In this document: one piece after another, positions 1 to 6,797 of the stretch
How positions within the stretch are numbered: the stretch's first letter is position 1
How the letters are laid out: each line of letters begins with the position of its first letter
NCBI GenBank assembly: GCA_002413665.1
Contig: DHXK01000243.1
Location: 1 to 10,052 of the forward strand
From: Legionellales bacterium UBA5158
Lineage (GTDB): Bacteria > Pseudomonadota > Gammaproteobacteria > DSM-16500
Direction: 5' to 3'
Length of the DNA: 10,052 nucleotides
Translations under genes and position numbers: made by a program
The notes under the pieces: model-generated
Seen by the model: only the letters and a program-made list of their open reading frames with translations
What the model was told of the DNA's origin: nothing
Databases searched by the model: none

Positions 1-494
1 GTATATATATAATTAATGTTGTCAACGAGATAAAGAGCAACCTTTTCATAATTTTGCGCTAAAGCAATCTTGTCTTGCCAACTCCAACCTGATTGAAAAT
101 TATTATTCGCTATAAAAATAAGTGCAACTTCTTCACTCTCTTGTGCGATCTTAAGACGGGCAGGTGCTGGTAAATTGGCAGATGTAATTATTTGAGAAAA
201 ATTATAATTTTTTTGTATTGCTAATGCTGTACTCGAAGCTTGACTGTCTCCATCACTCAAAATCGAAAATGACATGCCTCGCGTTTTCTCAGCAATGTCA
301 AGATCATATAACCTACGTTGATTTTCATCAGATAAAATTTTAAAAGATGCACTAACAGCTTGAAACCTCTCTGTCGCGCCTTCTGAATGATTACGATCTG
401 GGTGGTATAAAAAAGCTTGTGCGCGATACGCAAAAGTTATTTCGTCTTTATTGGCATCTTTAGAAATTTCTAATAGATCGTAGTGGCTTTGCAT
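1..494 (-). CDS. J-domain (DnaJ-like) protein, 3' end outside window
   Basis: Read from ATG at 494 leftwards, the frame is open to the window edge, giving about 164 residues without a stop. The first 65 or so residues form a J domain: it opens MQSHYDLLEIS, has the diagnostic HPD tripeptide at about residues 32-34 (in FLYHPDRN), and ends with the helix ILSDENQRRLYD. J domains stimulate the ATPase of Hsp70 (DnaK), so this is likely a co-chaperone. After the J domain there is no Gly/Phe-rich linker or zinc-finger cysteine repeat in the visible part, so it is not classical DnaJ. The remaining sequence (SILSDGDSQASST, then NLPAPARLKIAQESEEVALIF) is not a domain I recognise. GGAG lies 8 bases before the ATG and supports this start. 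It lies 136 bases downstream of the antiporter gene on the same strand. No clear terminator is seen between them, so co-transcription is possible. Confidence 0.85.
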   Translation of the reverse strand, partial: MQSHYDLLEISKDANKDEITFAYRAQAFLYHPDRNHSEGATERFQAVSASFKILSDENQRRLYDLDIAEKTRGMSFSILSDGDSQASSTALAIQKNYNFSQIITSANLPAPARLKIAQESEEVALIFIANNNFQSGWSWQDKIALAQNYEKVALYLVDNINYIY

Positions 495-630
495 TATTTT
501 GGCTCCGTATAATGGCCGCAGTATAACTGAAGATGAGCTCTGCATTCTTGTAATTTCTATTTATTGAAACTCAGGATAAATAAGATGAGTGCAATTATTC
601 TTTAACTTTTACCTTTTTATGCCAGTATTT

Positions 631-1797
631 TTACAGACTAGCGCCAACGGGCCCGGATAACCGGATTAAATAAGGCGTTAAAAATGTTGTAATTGCTGAT
701 ATAGAAATAATGACTGGCGATAGTTCTTGATTAACTGCACCTAGAACCACTCCCATACCAACGATGATAAATGAAAATTCACCGATTTGCGCCATAGTGA
801 ATCCTAAACGTATAGAGACATCAATTCCTTGTTTAGTCAGCAACCCACCAAGACCTGAGCTAACTATTTTACCCACTACAGCAACCGCACTCATTAATAA
901 AATCAACTTATAATCGTGAATAATAATTTTCGGATCCACTAACATACCAATCGAAACAAAGAAGATAGCAGCAAAAATATCTCGTATCGGTCTTAACAAC
1001 TTTTCAATGCGATGAATTTGTGGTGCACCTGCAAGTATAGAGCCCATAATAAAAGCACCTAACGCAACAGAATATTGAAAATAAGACGACACACATACTA
1101 AGAAAAGACAACATGCAACGGATAACAACGTTAAAGTTTCTTGCGTAATATGATGCCTAATTAATCGAAAAAATCTAGGAAATATAAAATAACCAAGAAC
1201 AAACCAACTACTCACAATTAAAACCAATTCGCCAAAATCAATCAGTGAATTTGTTAGAGAAAATGTTTGCGTTGTTGCCATTGCAGATAATGCAGCAAGT
1301 AACAAAATAGCTATTAAATCTTCAATAATGAGAATACCAAAGATTAAATCTGTAAGGTTTTCATCTTTTAGTCTCATTTCATCTAGTGTTTTGACAATGA
1401 TAGTTGTCGATGAAATTGCCAATGCCACTCCCAGAAATAAGCTACTAATCGTTTTCCAGCCTAATAACTGACCCAAACCAAAACCCAGCAAAACCATCAT
1501 AAAAACTTCAACTATTGCAATTATTAAAGCGGGAAAACCCACTTTGACAATTTTATGAAAACTGAACTCCAATCCAATCGAGAACATTAAAAAAATGACG
1601 CCCAATTCTGCAATTTGTGTCAGCGTAGGAATATCACTTATAAAAGAGTACGGTGGCGTATGAGGGCCTATGATAACACCTGTTATCAAGTACCCTAAGA
1701 CTATAGGCTGCCCTATATATTGAAACAAAATAGCAACAAGACTGGCAGCCCCTAGAATGACCGCCAAATCTTGGATAAGGGGGGCTATATGAAGCAT
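631..1797 (-). CDS. CPA2-family cation:proton antiporter (KefB-like membrane domain only)
   Basis: A 388-residue integral inner-membrane protein with about 12-13 hydrophobic segments, matching the Na_H_Exchanger (CPA2) domain. It would exchange K+ or Na+ for H+. Family landmarks: the N-terminal block QPIVLGYLITGVIIGPHTPP (about 30-49); AELGVIFLMFSIGLEFS (63-79); the ion-binding Glu159-Asp160 in IIEDLIAIL; RDIFAAIFFVSIGMLVDP (272-289); and Lys310 in VVGK, equivalent to the conserved lysine of this superfamily. KefB, KefC and many relatives continue into a cytosolic RCK/TrkA-N domain, giving about 550-650 residues. This protein stops just after the last membrane segment (TPYLIRL), so it lacks that gating domain. 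The ATG at 1797 has AGAGG 8 bases upstream. The transported ion cannot be told from sequence. Confidence 0.9.
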   Translation of the reverse strand: MLHIAPLIQDLAVILGAASLVAILFQYIGQPIVLGYLITGVIIGPHTPPYSFISDIPTLTQIAELGVIFLMFSIGLEFSFHKIVKVGFPALIIAIVEVFMMVLLGFGLGQLLGWKTISSLFLGVALAISSTTIIVKTLDEMRLKDENLTDLIFGILIIEDLIAILLLAALSAMATTQTFSLTNSLIDFGELVLIVSSWFVLGYFIFPRFFRLIRHHITQETLTLLSVACCLFLVCVSSYFQYSVALGAFIMGSILAGAPQIHRIEKLLRPIRDIFAAIFFVSIGMLVDPKIIIHDYKLILLMSAVAVVGKIVSSGLGGLLTKQGIDVSIRLGFTMAQIGEFSFIIVGMGVVLGAVNQELSPVIISISAITTFLTPYLIRLSGPVGASL

Positions 1798-1860
1798 AAT
1801 ATTAACCTCTTTAAACAGAGAGCTTCTGCGTTATAGAGCCAACACAGATATTAGCCTACT

Positions 1861-1892
1861 ATCTTACATCGTTAAACACCTTGAGCTGTCAA
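1861..1892 (-). promoter_or_regulatory. candidate promoter for the antiporter gene
   Basis: On the minus strand a perfect TTGACA (complement of 1887-1892) is followed by TAAGAT (complement of 1861-1866). The spacer is 20 bases, longer than the usual 16-18, so the -10 box may be a different, weaker hexamer such as ATGTAA at 17 bases. It lies about 65-95 bases before the antiporter start. The evidence is the -35 match only. Confidence 0.3.
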
Positions 1893-1928
1893 AAATTTAT
1901 ATTACCATCAGCCATTTAGAGTGAGTTA

Positions 1929-1988
1929 ATGAAGCTTTACAACCTGTTATTAATCTTGCCCCTCGTATTGGTATTTCTTAATGATTAA
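1929..1988 (+). CDS. possible 19-residue hydrophobic peptide
   Basis: A short open frame from ATG at 1929 to TAA at 1986-1988 encodes MKLYNLLLILPLVLVFLND, a Lys-led, almost wholly hydrophobic stretch that could span or insert into the membrane. Its stop codon lies one base before the terminator-like hairpin at 1990-2009, the layout expected of a complete short transcript. Upstream is GAG-TGAG (1919-1925), only a fair ribosome binding site with short spacing. No convincing promoter was found. It lies in a divergent orientation inside an otherwise empty 236-base gap. It is not a family I recognise, and it could be chance. Confidence 0.25.
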   Translation: MKLYNLLLILPLVLVFLND

Positions 1989-1989
1989 C

Positions 1990-2013
1990 GGCGGCAGGGA
2001 TCTGACGCCTTTT
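1990..2013 (+). terminator. rho-independent terminator-like hairpin
   Basis: GGCGGCAG (1990-1997), loop GGAT, CTGACGCC (2002-2009) form an 8-base-pair stem with one internal G/A mismatch, followed by TTTTCTTC. The T tract is on the plus-strand side, so it would stop plus-strand transcription. The only plus-strand candidate just upstream is the 19-residue frame. It could also act weakly at the end of the hydrolase mRNA on the other strand, though no T tract follows there. Confidence 0.45.
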
Positions 2014-2033
2014 CTTCAATCACATTGCTTTAG

Positions 2034-3779
2034 CTACTCAATGACAGGCACCATTAAAGTTGAATCAGCATATACCGTGTTTCGAGAGGGCAAACCTAAT
2101 CCAGTATGGTGAATGCCTTGCATTGCAAAATTCTTATCTTCGCTAGTCAGTAAGACCCTTAATCGCTCGCCGGATTTAAATCGTTGTGCCGTGGGTACGA
2201 TCGCTATTTCAAACCATGTAGGTTTATGAGGTGTTAAAAGTACCGCCTTAGTATGGGGATGGTGAGGCAGATAAGGTTTAGATAATTCAGCATCCAATGC
2301 TCGATGGCTTGCTCTCAACCAGCCTTGCGTTAGATCACTCGCCTTTCCATTGTTATCAATTATTTGCAATTTAATAATCCAATCCACATCAGTGGCAGTA
2401 GATGCAGCATGTAACTTTAATTTAAATGGGCCAATTAAATCAACTTGGCTATTAAAGGGTTCAGTGTCCCAACTTAGCAAGCCTGGTAAAGGAGGAGGAT
2501 TTGCATTCTTCGGTAAATCCATTGATTTTGGCAGATACATATAATCACGACTTTGTGATTTTTCAGTTTTATCACCTAATTTCCCACTCGCTTGTAAATA
2601 CCAATTAGTAAATTTTGTTTCTGGCAGTGGCCACACATCAGAGGTTCGCCATTCATCTGCACCTTCAAGGTAATAACGTATAGCAGGCCCTTCCATAATG
2701 CCCGTATCATTATTTTTCAGCCAATGATCATACCAAGCGAGCGCCTCGATATGGAGCGTCTCCCAAGGCCATTGCAGAGAGCCTCTAGGGGTGATAGACA
2801 TACGGTAAGGCACGTTAGGTTGAATATTATTGACGATAGAAAAAGGTGTTTTTAAATGCACACAGACGTTTTCCCAATCTGCGCCTATGTATAAAGGAAT
2901 TTTGATGTCACTAATCTTTTCTGTCAAATTTCTAGATGCCCAAAACTCATCATAAAATGGATGCTCTATTGCAAACTGATAAAATAAATCATCCCACGGG
3001 TGAGGCTCATAAGAAAAGCGCATCGCTAATTCTAAAGCCTTTAATGGATCTTTATGCGGTGCGGCGACTCGTTCATGCACCCAAGGTAATAAAAGTATTT
3101 TATTAATCAACTCAAAAAATGTTGAACGAAAAAAATCTTCAGATTTACGGCTTAACATACCAAGCGCATTAAAAAATCTTGACATAAATCTTCCTGAGAA
3201 TATCCCACCAGGCCAAGCAAGTTCTCGATAAATATCAACCGTTCCTGAAAAAGGAAAAATAGCACGCAAATGAGGTGGAGCTTGTATGGCAGCTCTAAAT
3301 TGTTCGATAGCAAAATAACTAACCCCTATCATCCCAACCCGGCCATTACACCAGGGCTGCACGGCTGCCCATTCAATTAAATCATACAGATCATGTTGTT
3401 CAGCAAGCCCCCAAAGATCAAACACCCCTTCACTGCCACACGTTCCTCTATTGTTTGCAATAACATGTGCGTAACCGCGTGGCACAAAAAAATCAGTTTG
3501 CCCAGCTTCCATAAAGCCAGCCGGAACACCTATATTTTGGAGTTGGCGCGGATACGGGGATATGGCAATCAGTGCTGGAAATTTTTCAGTGCTATCAGGT
3601 CGGAAAATATCAGTATGTAGATGTATGCCATCGCGCATAAGCACAGGCACATTATAGTCAGCCAAGATCTCGTAAGTGGGCTCTGAAAGATTGCGATACG
3701 TACGGCCAGTAGTCTGAACACCAAACAATTTGCGCTGCCCGTCTTCAATACCTGAGGGTTTTCTGTCGAATTTTTCCAT
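2034..3779 (-). CDS. CocE/NonD-type alpha/beta hydrolase (peptidase S15 family)
   Basis: A 581-residue cytosolic-looking hydrolase with no signal peptide. The N-terminal alpha/beta-hydrolase domain begins with the family block VPVLMRDGIHLHTDIFRP. It continues with NNRGTCGSEG, a variant of the RGxGxSxG oxyanion region, and has the nucleophile elbow GVSYFA with Ser154. Asp301 in GADWEN fits the position of the acid residue. The block AWYDHWLKNNDTGIM leads into the C-terminal jelly-roll (PepX_C) domain, which includes GWLRASHRALD, and the length is normal for the family. Members cleave esters, amides or acyl groups, and the substrate here is unknown. The usual GPWxH motif carrying the catalytic His reads TPRGS, so the His is not assigned. 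The frame also has an ATG six bases upstream (3785), but AAGG sits 8 bases before the ATG at 3779 and too close to the first, so 3779 is preferred. A -10-like TACAAT lies at 3816-3821 (minus strand) without a good -35. Confidence 0.88.
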   Translation of the reverse strand: MEKFDRKPSGIEDGQRKLFGVQTTGRTYRNLSEPTYEILADYNVPVLMRDGIHLHTDIFRPDSTEKFPALIAISPYPRQLQNIGVPAGFMEAGQTDFFVPRGYAHVIANNRGTCGSEGVFDLWGLAEQHDLYDLIEWAAVQPWCNGRVGMIGVSYFAIEQFRAAIQAPPHLRAIFPFSGTVDIYRELAWPGGIFSGRFMSRFFNALGMLSRKSEDFFRSTFFELINKILLLPWVHERVAAPHKDPLKALELAMRFSYEPHPWDDLFYQFAIEHPFYDEFWASRNLTEKISDIKIPLYIGADWENVCVHLKTPFSIVNNIQPNVPYRMSITPRGSLQWPWETLHIEALAWYDHWLKNNDTGIMEGPAIRYYLEGADEWRTSDVWPLPETKFTNWYLQASGKLGDKTEKSQSRDYMYLPKSMDLPKNANPPPLPGLLSWDTEPFNSQVDLIGPFKLKLHAASTATDVDWIIKLQIIDNNGKASDLTQGWLRASHRALDAELSKPYLPHHPHTKAVLLTPHKPTWFEIAIVPTAQRFKSGERLRVLLTSEDKNFAMQGIHHTGLGLPSRNTVYADSTLMVPVIE

Positions 3780-3981
3780 AATCATATCCTTATGTTTATG
3801 TGTAAAATATAACCTATTGTACTATTGATTAAAAATGAAAGACAGCCTTGCTTTTTTACGCGCACCTAACCTCAATTCCAAAATGTGCTAAGCCAAATAT
3901 GCTTTTCTAACGTCGAGAAAATCAGACTGCAAGTAGTGCAGTAGATGCAAAATTGAAATCAGAGAATTGATTTTATTATTT

Positions 3982-3987
3982 AAGGAG
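3982..3987 (+). promoter_or_regulatory. strong ribosome binding site before an ATT codon
   Basis: AAGGAG (3982-3987) is a near-perfect Shine-Dalgarno sequence. Eight bases after it, where a start codon should be, stands ATT (3996-3998) in the frame that continues VLSFGDGKITIGADGNC. No ATG, and no GTG or TTG opening a long frame, lies at that distance. The GTG at 3987 overlaps the Shine-Dalgarno sequence itself. The TTG at 3997 opens a frame that stops after nine codons. This reads as a start codon lost by one G-to-T change, or as a rare ATT start. Confidence 0.5.
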
Positions 3988-3995
3988 TGAACACC

Positions 3996-5153
3996 ATTGT
4001 TCTATCATTTGGTGATGGGAAAATAACGATAGGAGCAGATGGAAATTGTTTATGTAGTGTGTTTTTACAAATTAACTTAGTTCAATTACCTATACCTTGT
4101 TGCATTAAATCGTACTGCTGAAATCGGAATGGCCCTCATATTGGCACTGTATGCAAAAAAAGATGCGTCTGCCATTCAACCTATTATCGCCACCACCGTT
4201 GAAAGCTTTAAACACATCGTTAAACTTATCGATGATTCACCTGCTAAAACTGCCATCACAGTTATTTTTCAACCGTGTGACAACCAAAATATGCCTAGTG
4301 AATTTCGTACATTTTCCCATTTACATAAAACAGTATGTAAATTAGAAAAAACTGAAACTGCTGGGATAAAAGCAATTTGTTTAGATGGCGTTAACTTACC
4401 ACTTTATACTAATGTTTGCTTTGTGCTTGTAGATACGGCATTAAATGAAAACGCAGACGAAAAAAAGAAAACTGTATCGCATTTAGATTTATTTATACAA
4501 AAAAACTTGTCACTGATAAAGATAAAAATGCAATTCTTACAAAACTGGATAATCCTCATTTATATGCAGATCTTTTATTTTCACCTACACCGTCTCAAAT
4601 TATATTACCTGAAGCATTATATAAAAAAATATTAGCATCTAATGCACATGTTGAATATAGAGGAGATGTTGATGTATCACGACAAGCAGATGGATATCAA
4701 TGCGGTGTAGTCGCACTTAAAGATGCAAGGCAATTAAATCGCGATGTTGATTTTTTAAAAGAAGTGACCGAAACGCCAATTGACCAATTAGATAAAGCAT
4801 TAAATCAGTTCTGGAAATACACTCTTCCAACTAAGTATTATAAAAACATTCAGTCTTTCAGATTGTTTTCACATGTAGTAAAAGATCATTCGCATGAAGT
4901 TGTAAATCGCAAAGGGGAAACATTAAAAGAATCTTATGAGAAACATCAATTGAAGTATATTAATCATTTCAGCAAAAAATATCATGAACAGGTAACAAAC
5001 TTTCTTAAAGATAAATCTAACACGCCAGAAAAAACTAAAAAGCTTTTAAAAAAATATGATGCAAACAAAATGACTTTAGAAAAGTTAGTAAGTATTTACA
5101 CTCCTTTGCATCATGAAGAGCAACCTTCTAATATGAAGAGGCAAAAACAGTAA
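3996..5153 (+). pseudogene. broken YopJ-family (C55) acetyltransferase/cysteine-protease effector gene
   Basis: Three segments read as one protein of about 385 residues: 3996 to about 4100 (frame 3), about 4081-4503 (frame 1), and 4503-5150 (frame 3). The last segment holds SRQADGYQCGVVALKDARQL, with Cys at 4701-4703 and Gln six residues before it, the Q-x5-C arrangement of CE-clan enzymes. It fits the YopJ block QRSSSECGIFSFALAKKL. Further on are LPTKYYKNIQS and VVNRKGETL, matching LPVTFYKHTQG and VVNKKNETI in the C-terminus of YopJ as I recall it. YopJ enzymes are secreted effectors that acetylate host kinases. Lesions: ATT in place of a start; a +1 change between 4081 and 4121 (stops TAG 4078-4080 and TGA 4119-4121 bound it); a -1 change at the A7 run 4499-4505. 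The segment GIKAICLDG aligns tentatively with GIHFSVIDY, giving Lys where YopJ has its catalytic His; VDTAL would supply the acidic residue. Internal starts (ATG 4129, GTG 4764) could yield only partial proteins. Confidence 0.75.
4500..4506 (+). other. A_AAA_AAC slippery heptamer at the second frame change
   Basis: In the upstream reading frame the codons are CAA-AAA-AAC, so bases 4500-4506 form A_AAA_AAC exactly in register, a classic -1 frameshift heptamer. A -1 shift here joins the upstream frame to the downstream frame carrying the Cys motif. The same join would result from loss of one A from an original A8 run. Without a shift the frame stops at 4633-4635. No obvious stable hairpin follows at 5-9 bases, so programmed frameshifting is not strongly supported. 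Confidence 0.5.
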
Positions 5154-5180
5154 AAGTATGAAATCTGAGATAGAATATTC

Positions 5181-6227
5181 TCATCGTCCTTCTTCAATAT
5201 ATATTTTAAATGTTTTTTTATAAATATCAAGCAATGCAAATAATAAACTTAATAAAATGGGTCCAAAAATAAACCCTAACACTCCAAACAATTTTAAGCC
5301 CCCAATAATAGAAATAAAAATAAGCAAGGGATGCAAATTAGTATCGTTTTCTATGAGCTTAGGTCTCACAAAATTATCAATTAAACCCACCAACAGCACT
5401 CCCCAGAGCAGAATACCGACGGCTGCAACCGTGTGACCTGTTAGCAAGAGATAAATAGTTGCAGGAATAGTGATGACTATGGTCCCCAGCATTGGTATCA
5501 CCGAGGCAATGACAGCCATAAATCCAAAAAGTACCGGATTGGGGACACCAAAAATGAACAAACCTATGCCTTCGAGTAGCCCTTGTAATAATGCAATTAA
5601 GATAGTGCCTTTGATAACTGAATTAAATGCAATTTTTAAGCTATCAACTATTTGTTTGTCATCTTTAATCGTTAGAGGACTAAAATTAACGAGTATGTCA
5701 TTAAGTTTATGCCCATCTTTTATTAAATAATATAAAGCAAAAAGAGTCAGAAAAAAGCTAAATATGAGACCCATTACATCGGCAAACAAAGAGCCTATAT
5801 GCTTCACGATGAAGCTGAATAAATTTTTTGTACCCTCTTTAACTGCAGCTCCGAGATCAATCGGGAAATTCCCCACCTTACCTAGAATATAAACCTGCAC
5901 ATCAGAAATAATTTTATAAATATCGGAATTACTGGCAACTTTAGTATAAAGATCACTTGTTTCTGTGATCAATAATAATGTGAGTATGCTAAGTGGTAGT
6001 ATTATTATTACTGTCACTGTTAGAACCACTAGAATTGACGCTAAACTTGGCCTACGCTTAAAAAAAGCGTGGCGTAATAATTGCGTATAAAGCGGTTGAA
6101 AAACTACTGCTAAAATAGCAGCAAAAATAAGAGGGCCCATATAGGGTAAAAAGAGTAAACCCACACCAACAACAGCTATAATAAGCAATATAATAAAAAA
6201 ACTGATTCTAATTTTTTTATGATCCAT
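5181..6227 (-). CDS. AI-2E family transporter (PerM/UPF0118-type permease)
   Basis: A 348-residue inner-membrane protein of the AI-2E exporter/PerM family, of usual length for the family. Hydrophobic segments lie at about 8-30, 32-47, 62-90, 150-170, 207-227, 231-262, 264-284 and 300-335. A soluble stretch (about 91-148) falls between the third and fourth, as in the family. Signature segments: GLLEGIGLFIFGVPNP (216-231), the Pro/Gly turn ASVIPMLGT (241-249), the motif DNFVRPKLI (284-292), and GGLKLFGVLGFIFGP (309-323). Members have been linked to autoinducer-2 export or, in other subgroups, Na+/H+ exchange, so the substrate is not assigned. AGGA lies about 12 bases before the ATG, somewhat far. 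The gene ends 27 bases from the end of the YopJ-like pseudogene, which it faces. The upstream region is very AT-rich and no single promoter stands out. Confidence 0.9.
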   Translation of the reverse strand: MDHKKIRISFFIILLIIAVVGVGLLFLPYMGPLIFAAILAVVFQPLYTQLLRHAFFKRRPSLASILVVLTVTVIIILPLSILTLLLITETSDLYTKVASNSDIYKIISDVQVYILGKVGNFPIDLGAAVKEGTKNLFSFIVKHIGSLFADVMGLIFSFFLTLFALYYLIKDGHKLNDILVNFSPLTIKDDKQIVDSLKIAFNSVIKGTILIALLQGLLEGIGLFIFGVPNPVLFGFMAVIASVIPMLGTIVITIPATIYLLLTGHTVAAVGILLWGVLLVGLIDNFVRPKLIENDTNLHPLLIFISIIGGLKLFGVLGFIFGPILLSLLFALLDIYKKTFKIYIEEGR

Positions 6228-6435
6228 ATGCTTTGTATATCCTGTTATTAAATAGATAAAGTCTTCATCTCATCATTAAATATTATGACTATCAATATCA
6301 AATAATATAATTATCATTACAACAGTAAATCTAATTTTTTTATATTATTCTTTATAATATATTTCTTTACCTTTTAAATACAAATATCTAGTTTCTGTGC
6401 ACATATCATATTAAAAAAATTAAAATCATTGCTCA

Positions 6436-6518
6436 CCCAGACTCCTTGGAATAATAGCATTTTCTTTTGCTTTTCGCTTCTCCCATTGCGGGAGAGGCAA
6501 AAAGCAAAGAGTACTGGG
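6436..6518. repeat. long imperfect palindrome, REP/MITE-like
   Basis: The core (6465-6509) folds into one hairpin of about 19 pairs: the left arm TTTTGCTTTT, C, GCTTCTCCC pairs with GGGAGAGGC, AAAA, A, GCAAAG around the loop ATTGC (6485-6489), with one unpaired base on each side. Outside it, CCCAGACTC (6436-6444) pairs with GAGTACTGGG (6509-6518) with one T bulged, though 20 unmatched bases lie on the left between outer and inner arms. The GC-rich tip TCTCCC/GGGAGA is the sort of sequence found in REP-type elements of gammaproteobacteria. No T tract follows immediately on either side, so it is not a simple terminator. A small structured RNA is the main alternative. Confidence 0.55.
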
Positions 6519-6688
6519 ATTGTGTTAAATCAGAAAACAAATAACTAAAACGCTTATTTTCTACGCATAGAGATGCTTGCGCTACACTTTAATCCTGCAA
6601 ACACACGCATGGAATTTGTGTTAGAAGGAATGAAAATATACAGACAAGACCCTCAACAATATTAAAAATTTCCTGCTTATTGAGATAA

Positions 6689-6717
6689 TTGCATTAATGT
6701 ATGAGAACCCTCATAAT
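6689..6717 (+). promoter_or_regulatory. candidate promoter for the nucleotidyltransferase operon
   Basis: TTGCAT (6689-6694) and CATAAT (6712-6717, five of six to consensus) are separated by 17 bases. Transcription would begin near 6724, giving a leader of about 70 bases. The -10 overlaps a small inverted repeat, TATGAG/CTCATA (6700-6705 and 6710-6715), which could be a regulator site. The region is AT-rich, so chance matches are likely. Confidence 0.3.
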
Positions 6718-6797
6718 ATCGTTTTTTTAAGTCATACAGGATTACTGGAAGCACACAAGCCATAAAGATGAATTCATAAAGAGCGAGACTTAGCGTG

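Larger units (their letters stand above)
6228..6797. other. 570-base intergenic region
   Basis: This region separates the divergently read AI-2E transporter and nucleotidyltransferase operon. The transporter-proximal 190 bases are extremely AT-rich. The centre (6436-6518) holds a long hairpin. Right of it is a 30-codon frame (6573-6665) with no usable ribosome binding site, not annotated as a gene, followed by a candidate promoter at 6689-6717. No tRNA or known riboswitch was recognised. Confidence 0.6.

Noticed and set aside
2350..2544. Plus-strand open frame inside the S15 hydrolase gene
   Set aside because: Lies wholly antisense to a well-supported gene, with no ribosome binding site or similarity; the same applies to 3393-3620, 5470-5730, 7826-8035 and 8382-8663.
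4129..4635. 168-residue frame as an intact independent gene
   Set aside because: Its last 43 or so residues (after the A7 run) are low-complexity Ile/Leu/Tyr/Lys-rich, whereas the other frame carries protein-like sequence and the YopJ motifs from there on; it also lacks a ribosome binding site at ATG 4129.
5160..5185. TGAGA/TCTCA inverted repeat between the facing pseudogene and transporter gene as a shared terminator
   Set aside because: Only five base pairs, AT-rich, and no T tract on either side.
6304..6322. Fur-box-like sequence on the minus strand (TAATGATAAT core) upstream of the AI-2E transporter
   Set aside because: About 13 of 19 positions fit by eye, but the surrounding DNA is almost pure A/T, so such a match is expected by chance.
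6573..6665. 30-codon plus-strand frame beginning MLALHFNPANTRMEF
   Set aside because: No ribosome binding site at proper spacing, no recognisable similarity, and it lies between a palindrome and a promoter-like region; not enough to call a gene.
6700..6728. Hairpin TATGAG-AACC-CTCATA followed by T7
   Set aside because: The T run starts six bases after a short AT-rich stem, which is a poor terminator geometry; it also overlaps the candidate promoter.
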